Of a stretch of DNA of 64,000 nt, positions 55,201 through 58,521 are shown one piece after another. The DNA is from Eremophila alpestris peregrina. Taxonomy: Eukaryota > Chordata > Aves > Passeriformes > Alaudidae. The DNA is taken from positions 124,001-188,000 of the forward strand of contig WMCF01000208.1 in assembly GCA_009792885.1 (NCBI GenBank), in the 5' to 3' direction. The position numbers and the translations under genes were made by a program. Position 1 is the first letter of the stretch, and the number at the start of each line of letters is the position of its first letter. Under the pieces are notes generated by a model, which saw only the letters and a list, made by a program, of their open reading frames with translations, searched no databases and had not been told where the DNA came from.

Positions 55201-55361
55201 GCCGCACGCACCTTCTGGCGGATCTGCCCGGACGTCGAGACTTTGCGGATGAGCTTCTGCAGGGAGCCGGGCTCCTGCTCCGGCTCGCTGTCCGACGACT
55301 CCTCGGGCGCGGCGCCGGCGGCCGGCTCCGGCTGTGTCTGCTCAGCGCCCGCCGCCGCCAT
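1156..55361 (-). CDS. DGKD: Diacylglycerol kinase delta, whole gene (30 coding exons joined)
   Basis: The gene encodes a type II diacylglycerol kinase, which phosphorylates diacylglycerol to phosphatidic acid with ATP and so lowers DAG/PKC signalling at membranes. Thirty exons listed separately join in phase to 3651 nt, 1216 residues plus TAG; from memory the long human isoform is about 1214. Seen in the joined protein: PH domain (about 53-146), C1 finger 1 (ligands H162, C175, C178, C192, C195, H200, C203, C211), C1 finger 2 (H234, C247, C250, C265, C268, H273, C276, C284), catalytic domain from about 317 with GGDGSVGW (376-383) and GTGND (405-409), serine-rich linker (about 510-740), accessory domain (about 760-920) and SAM domain (about 1144-1209). 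It differs from paralogue DGKH in its N-terminus, and the neighbouring SAG supports DGKD. All splice sites are GT-AG and no break is visible. The ATG has A at -3 and G at +4. Confidence 0.97.
2331..2461 (-). CDS. DGKD: DGKD exon 29 (most of the SAM domain)
   Basis: It encodes the SAM core beginning [16 protein letters not shown] and ending HLERRDLK, with the donor GT directly after AAG. The first valine is split with exon 28. The 1224-bp intron upstream (2462-3685) holds nothing recognisable. Confidence 0.97.
3686..3803 (-). CDS. DGKD: DGKD exon 28 (basic linker before SAM)
   Basis: It encodes [17 protein letters not shown] followed by a lysine-rich stretch ([11 protein letters not shown]) that leads into the SAM domain. 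The acceptor is TTTTTACAG and the exon ends in phase 1 with G before GTACC. The basic stretch matches the DGKD family closely. The 339-bp intron upstream is unremarkable. Confidence 0.96.
4143..4262 (-). CDS. DGKD: DGKD exon 27
   Basis: It encodes 40 residues, [10 protein letters not shown] to EPCDEE, a predicted helical region between the accessory domain and SAM. It is phase 0 at both ends, with acceptor CTGATCCAG and donor GTGAGG. Confidence 0.96.
4600..4692 (-). CDS. DGKD: DGKD exon 26
   Basis: It encodes 31 residues, [17 protein letters not shown] through LLAGKMAL, phase 0 at both ends, with acceptor CCCTGCAG and donor GTAAGG. The 337-bp intron between it and exon 27 (4263-4599) holds nothing recognisable. 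Confidence 0.96.
4859..4970 (-). CDS. DGKD: DGKD exon 25
   Basis: It encodes [19 protein letters not shown] to SKSTE, a heptad-like helical segment. The acceptor is CTCTCTTTAG. A serine codon is split with exon 24 (AG|C). The 724-bp intron upstream (4971-5694) holds nothing recognisable. Confidence 0.96.
5695..5846 (-). CDS. DGKD: DGKD exon 24
   Basis: It encodes [17 protein letters not shown], then a serine-rich turn and [11 protein letters not shown]. It ends in phase 2 (AG before GTGTGAC). The acceptor is TATTTTTAG. Confidence 0.96.
5847..8270 (-). other. DGKD: DGKD intron 23 (2.4 kb), with a CR1 fragment
   Basis: This intron lies between exons 23 and 24. It contains the CR1 3' end listed separately at 7153-7398. 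Several open frames of up to about 107 codons occur in pyrimidine-rich sequence near 6850-7170, in two overlapping frames, which points to composition rather than coding. No other element was recognised. Confidence 0.8.
7153..7398 (+). mobile_element. CR1 LINE 3' fragment
   Basis: The sequence follows the CR1 3' terminal consensus: TTCAGCTAGATACAAGGAAG, then CCAGAGAAGTGGTGGATGCC, then ACTAGATGACC and CCCTTCCAACCC, ending in the ATTCTGTGATTCTATGAT tail. CR1 ends in short octamer-like repeats instead of poly(A), and that end is intact here. It is a 5'-truncated, non-coding copy of about 245 bp, antisense to DGKD, and shows that the genome is avian. Confidence 0.93.
8271..8405 (-). CDS. DGKD: DGKD exon 23
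   Basis: It encodes 45 residues, [20 protein letters not shown] to [10 protein letters not shown], just after the accessory kinase domain. It is phase 0 at both ends, with donor GTAAGA. WIVHKN occurs where, from memory, the human protein has RIVHKN, a modest substitution. Confidence 0.97.
8764..8877 (-). CDS. DGKD: DGKD exon 22 (accessory kinase domain)
   Basis: It encodes 38 residues starting [20 protein letters not shown] and ending LQHHRIAQ, the end of the DAGK accessory domain. I chose the acceptor GTGGCAG at 8878-8879 because it keeps phase 0 with exon 21; a second AG ten bases further into the exon would shift the frame. Confidence 0.96.
9470..9577 (-). CDS. DGKD: DGKD exon 21 (accessory kinase domain)
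   Basis: It encodes 36 residues, [20 protein letters not shown] to GTKEDD, including the glycine-rich [11 protein letters not shown] motif of the accessory domain. The donor is GTGAGT. The introns on either side (592 and 757 bp) hold nothing recognisable. Confidence 0.97.
10335..10431 (-). CDS. DGKD: DGKD exon 20 (accessory kinase domain)
   Basis: It encodes [19 protein letters not shown] to QKVLLE. Its first base completes an arginine codon (AG|A) begun in exon 19. The acceptor is CCCCCTTAG and the donor GTGAGG. The 723-bp intron upstream (10432-11154) holds nothing recognisable. Confidence 0.97.
11155..11265 (-). CDS. DGKD: DGKD exon 19 (start of accessory kinase domain)
   Basis: It encodes [20 protein letters not shown] to RDEHPEKC, a signature of DGK accessory domains ([10 protein letters not shown]). 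The first base completes a leucine codon from exon 18. The human protein, from memory, has EYYTEKC, so one tyrosine is cysteine here. Confidence 0.96.
11327..11480 (-). mobile_element. Diverged CR1 fragment filling half of DGKD intron 18
   Basis: On the plus strand CACAGAATTATTTAGATTGG followed by AAAAGACCACCAAG matches the reverse complement of the CR1 3' end. A later segment resembles the CR1 'ACCTCCAGGGATGGTGACTCC' region more weakly. The fragment is old and non-coding. It occupies about half of the 294-bp intron between exons 18 and 19. Its right-hand limit is approximate. Confidence 0.72.
11560..11656 (-). CDS. DGKD: DGKD exon 18
   Basis: It encodes [19 protein letters not shown] to FNSEPEN. 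The asparagine codon before it is split with exon 17 (A|AT) and the leucine after it with exon 19 (CT|T). The donor is GTGAGT. The 972-bp intron upstream (11657-12628) holds nothing recognisable. Confidence 0.96.
12629..12757 (-). CDS. DGKD: DGKD exon 17 (serine-rich linker)
   Basis: It encodes [20 protein letters not shown] to LNTKILYP. The acceptor is GTTTTACAG and the donor GTAAGTG. It is part of the linker between the catalytic and accessory domains. The 722-bp intron upstream (12758-13479) holds nothing recognisable. Confidence 0.96.
13480..13641 (-). CDS. DGKD: DGKD exon 16 (serine-rich linker)
   Basis: It encodes [20 protein letters not shown], an acidic/serine-rich middle part ([12 protein letters not shown]) and VSKGRSQRK. 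The middle part differs most from the mammalian protein as I recall it, consistent with a disordered linker. Phases fit both neighbours. Confidence 0.95.
13642..15479 (-). other. DGKD: DGKD intron 15 (1.8 kb), nothing recognised
   Basis: This is unique-looking intron sequence between exons 15 and 16. No repeat family, RNA gene or conserved reading frame was recognised; open frames of up to about 80 codons look random. Confidence 0.7.
15480..15753 (-). CDS. DGKD: DGKD exon 15 (largest coding exon)
   Basis: It encodes 91 residues: [20 protein letters not shown], then a proline/serine/acidic stretch ([18 protein letters not shown]), then [19 protein letters not shown] and [11 protein letters not shown]. 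It lies in the linker between the catalytic and accessory domains. The acceptor is TTCATGTAG and the donor GTAACA. Confidence 0.97.
15907..16006 (-). CDS. DGKD: DGKD exon 14
   Basis: It encodes [20 protein letters not shown] to SEVMARK. The lysine before it is split with exon 13 (AA|G). The donor is GTAAAA. The flanking introns are short (153 and 88 bp). Confidence 0.97.
16095..16189 (-). CDS. DGKD: DGKD exon 13
   Basis: It encodes [19 protein letters not shown] to [10 protein letters not shown], ending in phase 2 before GTGAGT. The 88-bp intron 13 is the shortest in the gene. The 522-bp intron upstream holds nothing recognisable. Confidence 0.96.
16712..16796 (-). CDS. DGKD: DGKD exon 12
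   Basis: It encodes [16 protein letters not shown] to EDCSENSE, downstream of the catalytic core. An arginine codon is split with exon 11 (AG|G). The acceptor is TTCAACAG and the donor GTACAT. Confidence 0.96.
17573..17712 (-). CDS. DGKD: DGKD exon 11 (catalytic GTGND motif)
   Basis: It encodes [20 protein letters not shown] to RASTKMLD. The GTGND motif (residues 405-409) is a conserved part of the diacylglycerol kinase active site. The donor is GTGAGT. The 735-bp intron upstream holds nothing recognisable. Confidence 0.98.
18448..18556 (-). CDS. DGKD: DGKD exon 10 (catalytic GGDGS motif)
   Basis: It encodes [20 protein letters not shown], then [16 protein letters not shown]. The glycine-rich GGDGSVGW (376-383) is the ATP-binding motif of diacylglycerol kinases and is intact, so the enzyme should be active. 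A glycine is split with exon 9 (GG|T). Confidence 0.98.
18557..20601 (-). other. DGKD: DGKD intron 9 (2.0 kb), nothing recognised
   Basis: This is AT-rich intron sequence between exons 9 and 10. It has few open frames on either strand and no recognisable repeat family or RNA gene. Confidence 0.7.
20602..20764 (-). CDS. DGKD: DGKD exon 9 (start of catalytic domain)
   Basis: It encodes [38 protein letters not shown], then [27 protein letters not shown] is the first conserved motif of the diacylglycerol kinase catalytic domain. The glycine before FWK is split with exon 8 (G|GT). Confidence 0.98.
21281..21383 (-). CDS. DGKD: DGKD exon 8 (end of second C1 finger)
   Basis: It encodes [20 protein letters not shown] to TALNSIDSD. 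It carries the last three zinc ligands of C1 finger 2 (H273, C276, C284). The acceptor is TTTCCAG and the donor GTAAGT. The 1041-bp intron downstream of exon 7 (21384-22424) holds nothing recognisable. Confidence 0.97.
22425..22550 (-). CDS. DGKD: DGKD exon 7 (second C1 finger)
   Basis: It encodes [36 protein letters not shown] and LWCKAM, with zinc ligands H234, C247, C250, C265 and C268. It is phase 0 at both ends. C1 domains of DGK delta are cysteine-rich membrane modules; strong phorbol ester binding is not expected for this family. Confidence 0.97.
23048..23154 (-). CDS. DGKD: DGKD exon 6 (end of first C1 finger)
   Basis: It encodes [19 protein letters not shown] to KDIIEDEDG. It carries C195, H200, C203 and C211 of C1 finger 1. 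The preceding valine is split with exon 5 (G|TA). The donor GTAGGT directly follows GGG. Confidence 0.97.
23704..23836 (-). CDS. DGKD: DGKD exon 5 (first C1 finger)
   Basis: It encodes [20 protein letters not shown], then [15 protein letters not shown] and VTSHGLSCE. It carries zinc ligands H162, C175, C178 and C192, following the H-X12-C-X2-C spacing of C1 domains. The donor is GTAAGT. Confidence 0.97.
24615..24719 (-). CDS. DGKD: DGKD exon 4 (end of PH domain)
   Basis: It encodes [20 protein letters not shown], then [15 protein letters not shown]. The conserved tryptophan of the PH C-terminal helix (EDWIAAL) is present. The acceptor is CCTCTCTCTTCAG, phase 0. It lies downstream of the 14.4-kb intron 3. 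Confidence 0.97.
29223..29231. repeat. C9 homopolymer
   Basis: Nine consecutive C bases lie in DGKD intron 3. It is a simple homopolymer with no assigned role. Confidence 0.9.
30936..30957. repeat. T22 homopolymer run
   Basis: Twenty-two T bases in a row lie in DGKD intron 3 (A22 on the DGKD sense strand). It could be a decayed retroposon tail or simple slippage; no poly(A) signal or clear target-site duplication was seen beside it. Confidence 0.95.
38677..38720. repeat. TA/CA-rich simple repeat
   Basis: An alternating CTATATATAG and CATATATA stretch is followed by a (CA)n tract with one interruption. It is a short microsatellite in DGKD intron 3, about 400 bp downstream of exon 3 in gene direction. 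Confidence 0.85.
39115..39195 (-). CDS. DGKD: DGKD exon 3 (PH domain, middle)
   Basis: It encodes 27 residues, [20 protein letters not shown] then NVNNSFT. It is phase 0 at both ends, with acceptor CTTTCCAG and donor GTAGGA. This is a middle part of the PH beta-sandwich. Confidence 0.97.
39196..39871 (-). other. DGKD: DGKD intron 2 (676 bp), nothing recognised
   Basis: This is intron sequence between exons 2 and 3. No repeat family or RNA gene was recognised. Confidence 0.7.
39872..39982 (-). CDS. DGKD: DGKD exon 2 (start of PH domain)
   Basis: It encodes 37 residues, [20 protein letters not shown], then [17 protein letters not shown]. The pattern KxGxLxK...WKRRYFKL...LYY is typical of the first PH strands. 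It is phase 0 at both ends, so an alternative first exon could join here without frame change. The acceptor GCTTTTATAG is pyrimidine-poor next to the AG. Confidence 0.97.
43170..43179 (-). promoter_or_regulatory. TATA/MEF2-like element in DGKD intron 1 (candidate)
   Basis: On the DGKD strand the sequence reads CTATAAATAG, which fits both a TATA box (TATAAATA) and the MEF2 consensus YTAWWWWTAR. The next bases downstream are GC-richer (GCCCTGCTGCTCTCGTGCAG), with ATG triplets shortly after. Such a 10-mer occurs by chance many times in 64 kb, so this is only a candidate. Confidence 0.25.
49639..49716. repeat. GTTTT-rich low-complexity tract
   Basis: Repeated TTTTG/GTTTT units on the plus strand end in a run of eleven T bases. 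It is low-complexity sequence in DGKD intron 1. Confidence 0.8.
55212..55361 (-). CDS. DGKD: DGKD exon 1 (start codon)
   Basis: It encodes residues 1-50, starting [19 protein letters not shown], then the acidic motif EESSDSEPE and [15 protein letters not shown] before the donor GTGCGT. I chose the ATG at 55359-55361 because the protein from here matches the long DGK delta isoform and its context (AGC ATG G) is strong. The frame stays open 106 codons further upstream. The N-terminus lacks the poly-proline run that I recall in mammals. Confidence 0.95.
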
Positions 55362-55444
55362 GCTGCACGGACCGGCGGCGCGCCCGGCGCCCCCTACCGG
55401 CCCCGCGCGCGCGGCGCCCCCCAGCGGCGGCCGCGTCACCCGGC

Positions 55445-55473
55445 GGGGCGGGAGGGGCCAGGGCGGGGAAGGG
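55445..55473 (+). other. G-run cluster, potential G-quadruplex
   Basis: Six runs of three or four G bases (55445-55448, 55450-55452, 55454-55457, 55461-55463, 55465-55468, 55471-55473) are separated by loops of one to three bases. This satisfies the usual four-run G-quadruplex pattern. It lies 84-112 bp upstream of the DGKD start codon on the template strand; the RNA-like strand is C-rich. Confidence 0.75.
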
Positions 55474-55668
55474 CCCGGCCGCCGTAACGGGACGGTCACG
55501 GCAGCCCTGCCCCGCCGCGGCTCCCTGCCGGCCGCCCGAGCGCCCAGCGCTGCGGCACGGCTCCTCGGAGCCTGGGCAAAGGTGTTCAGCGCGGCACTCC
55601 CCGCTGAGGCGAGCCCGACAGCCAGGCCCGCGGTCCCCATTCCTTCCCATTCTTCGTGGCTCCTGCAG

Positions 55669-55835
55669 CACAGAATCACTCGGGTTGGAAAAGACCTCTG
55701 ACATCACCGAGTCCCACCTACAACCGAACAGCACCTTGTCAATCAGACCAGAGCACTGAGGGCCACGTCCCGTCGTTCTTTGAACACCTCCACGGAGGAG
55801 TACTGCACCAGCTCCCTGGCCAGCCCCTCCCGAAG
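55669..55835 (-). mobile_element. CR1 LINE 3' fragment at the DGKD promoter
   Basis: The plus-strand sequence CACAGAATCACTCGGGTTGG followed by AAAAGACCTCTGACATCACC matches the reverse complement of the CR1 3' end. Further matches are GAACACCTCC and CAGCTCCCTGGCCAGCCCC. It is a 5'-truncated, non-coding copy in the same orientation as DGKD, about 310 bp upstream of its start codon and inside the CpG island. Its GC content is raised relative to usual CR1. The far boundary is approximate. Confidence 0.85.
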
Positions 55836-58427
55836 CTCTGCCCGTGTTCCCAGGGTTTAATGGAACGCTGCGAGCTCACCGCAGCCCAGGCTGCACCTGC
55901 CGAGCAGCCCCCGCCCCGAAGGGCACTGCAGGGGCCGGACCCCGCTGAGGGCGAGGGCCGGGCCGCTCCCACTGCCGGGCCCGGGGCCGCAGCACCATTC
56001 GCATTGGCCAGGTAACTCCCCCCGCCTCTCTGACACCCATCAGCGACGGGCAGTGCCGTGTTCCCGCTGGGATCTCACGGAGGTGTGCGAGAGGAAAGCG
56101 TCTGTCACGAAACCCGTCCTGTCGTGTATTTGCTCCAAGCTTGTCTTCAAACACAGCAGGTCCAGAGACGCCGTCGCTCCCAGAGCGCATCCCTCTCCGG
56201 GAGCTGGTGAGCTCTCCACAAACAAGAGTCCCACCACATCAAAGCCACGGAGCCAGGAAATTGGATCTGCTCTCCCCCAGCCGTAAACAGGAGGAGCAGG
56301 CCACAGCTCTGACTCGGTAGATCAACATAACACCAGAACCAGAAGAAAGAGAAGATAAAAGGCAAACAGTTCTAGCTAGAGACCTATTTTCTGCTGACAG
56401 AAGTCAGCATTTGCTGGCTGAAGGGGCTGGAGTAAAGTCCCGTTTGTCCTGCAGGAACCAGCAGAAAGCCCTCATTGCTCTCTCAGCAAATGACCAGCAT
56501 GAGCTGTGTCTCGAAGTGTCTCAAAGTGCTTTCCCAAGCCCAGACAAAAGAACAGATTTAATAATTTAACAACCAAGTCCTCCCCCCCTGCACAACAGAG
56601 TGCACTGTGATTTTGTCACACTTAGCTTACAGAAGTCATCACCACAGCTGAATTTGAGAGGAAAGTCAGGTAGCGACAGAGGCCTCTCACAAAGTTGAGA
56701 AATTTTTAAAAATGGAAAAAAAATCAGATCTCTGAGTTTACTGGTCCCATACTTACAGGTCTAGTAGCCAGAAACACTGAAGGAAACAGCTTTGTGGAGA
56801 AAGATACACTTTGAAGTAGGACATGGGGAACACTATTCCCCCTCCTTCTCTTAGATCTTTAAAGGATTTTCTGAACTCCTGCTCTCCAAAACCAACATAT
56901 TCCCAGCCAGCAATTTGTTCAACCTTACTGTATCTTCTGTGTATTCTCCAGCCACGAACAAAGCCTTCCCAGACATTCAGGTGCAAGTGCTTGATCCTCC
57001 CACAAAGCTCAAATCACACAGAAATTATCCTGATCACAAACACCTGGAACTGGCCGGGTTCCTTCAGCAGCAAAGCACCCAGTGCAGAGCAAACAGAGCC
57101 TCTTGCAATTCAAGCTCAGGTGAGACACCTGTGACTAATGGACAGCACTGAGGAACAGGTGTATTAGGGGAGAGCACTGATGGAACCCTGGAGTCAGCTG
57201 TGGTCTTAATTAACTGCTTCCAGCATCCTAATCAAGACCAGTTTACAGAAGCAAACAGAAATAAGTATGGAGGTTTAAATTCTATTTTCCAGAGTGTAGG
57301 GTGGGAAACGTTAAGTCTATATAAATAAATGGGGATCCTGCATTCAGGTTTTCCAGGAGAATTTAAACCAAGGACACAGAAAAGCAGATTTAAAGCAAAA
57401 ATGAGAGAAATAAAACACCAGTTGTTTTAAATGCGAAATGTAATTAGCTGATGCAACTCACTTCAGCAAAATCCTAAGTGAGATTCAGGAAAATATCCAA
57501 CATTTACATGGATAATGAGAATATCCAGATCAACAAAAGAAAACAAAGTTTGCAGAAAGCAATCTCATTTCTTAGAGCATAAACCAACTGCTGGCAGATG
57601 GATGTTGGGAAAGGCTTCTCAGGGAAGGCTGCACCATAATTTCCCACTTAATTTTCCTGTGCCCTCTTTTGAAGCAGTTGCCTACAGGAAACTAGATTAA
57701 ATACAGGCTCTGTCTGGACTTGTATTTCTGTTTGGCATTGAATATAGGGAGCGTTAAGCAATTCGTGGACAGTGCACATTTATCTCATCTTTAATAAAGT
57801 GGTTATTAAGCATATTGCTAGAAAGCTAATACTGTGCATTGGCATTGTCTGTGCTGTGGGAGACAACTTGTGAGACATTTACTGGTACAGAAAGAGAATG
57901 TAAGCGTCACATGGGGACAGTGCAAGCACTGAAAAAAATTCACTGAATTTGGTAAAGCAGCAACACAAAAGTGACCAAAAGGAAATAAAATCAGTTTTAT
58001 ACTGTCTGCTGAGAAACTCTGATGAATCACCCATGGTTGCAAGCCAGCCTTCCAGGCTAGGATTTGGTTCACTGGCACTTCAAAGTCACAGACTCTGACA
58101 CTGAATAAGTCCAGGCAGGCTGCATAAACCCTGATTTAAGCTCTCAGCGGTGCTGAAAGCAACCAACCTTTTTATTAGGTAGCCCTTAAAGCAGAAGGCC
58201 CTGTGCTCCTCTGGTAGCTTGAGTAAGAACCAGGTGCTGTGTTTGCCACATTTCTCCAGAGGTGAATTTTGTACTAAGCAATAGAGATTCCTGATGTCCA
58301 CTGACCTCAGGGCTGATCCCTGGAAGGCTATGCATGAACTGAGAACATGCAGATTACTAGAAACTTAGATCCTACATTTGTAATTGAAGCCAGACAACAC
58401 AGGTCCTTTGTCAGCCTGTTCTTCTAA
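55836..58427. other. SAG-DGKD intergenic region and SAG 3' UTR
   Basis: The first 220 bp belong to the CpG island. Beyond that the sequence is ordinary and AT-richer. The right-hand part should be the SAG 3' UTR, since SAG reads leftwards into it and a poly(A) signal lies at 58171-58176. Open frames here are short and show no family resemblance. Confidence 0.7.
58171..58176 (-). terminator. SAG: Candidate poly(A) signal of SAG
   Basis: TTTATT on the plus strand reads AATAAA on the SAG strand, 252 bp downstream of the SAG stop codon. Position and orientation fit a 3' end signal, but one hexamer alone is weak evidence. Confidence 0.45.
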
Positions 58428-58521
58428 TCACTCATCAGTTGAGGGTGAATTCTTGTCCTCTTCATCAGGTGTACTTTTTAGCTGCTGACGAGCAAACTCC
58501 TCAAATACCAGCTCAGCTTCA
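58428..58521 (-). CDS. SAG: S-arrestin (SAG), last coding exon
   Basis: It encodes EAELVFEEFARQQLKSTPDE, then EDKNSPSTDE and TGA. VFEEFAR with the following LK is the hallmark of the S-arrestin C-tail, which in the resting protein packs onto the N-domain and is displaced when the protein binds phosphorylated, light-activated rhodopsin. The acceptor TTCCTTTCATTGCAG is strong; the first base T completes a codon from the preceding exon. The acidic end (STDE) fits the family. SAG sits next to DGKD on the same strand in mammals too, which supports the call. Only this last exon is clear; the rest of the gene lies to the right. Confidence 0.88.

Larger units (their letters stand above)
39983..55211 (-). 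other. DGKD: DGKD intron 1 (15.2 kb)
   Basis: This large first intron lies between the CpG-island exon and exon 2. In mammals DGKD has isoforms with alternative first exons, so an internal promoter may exist here; I could not prove one. Noted elements are a TATA/MEF2-like site (43170-43179), a C-rich stretch with long overlapping plus-strand open frames (42513-43250), a (GTTTT)-rich tract (49639-49716) and a short (TCC)n tract near 48599-48615. The rest is plain intron sequence without a recognised repeat or RNA gene. Confidence 0.75.
54530..56060. promoter_or_regulatory. DGKD: CpG island with the DGKD promoter
   Basis: GC content and CpG density rise sharply against the AT-richer flanks, densest at about 55080-55660, and surround DGKD exon 1. 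GC boxes (GGGCGG type) lie at about 55444-55468, just upstream of the start codon. A CCAAT box on the minus strand (plus ATTGG, 56003-56007) lies about 640 bp upstream of the ATG. No TATA box is seen close to exon 1, as usual for a broadly used CpG promoter. The transcription start cannot be fixed from sequence alone. Confidence 0.85.

Noticed and set aside
54948..55679. 243-codon minus-strand frame through the CpG island, as a separate gene
   Set aside because: It is DGKD exon 1 read in frame with upstream GC-rich sequence and then through the donor into intron 1; only residues in 55212-55361 are supported as coding.
55243..55759. Plus-strand open frames of 141-152 codons in the CpG island (possible divergent gene)
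   Set aside because: They are Arg/Pro/Ala-rich mirror frames of GC-rich DNA, overlap DGKD exon 1 and resemble no family.
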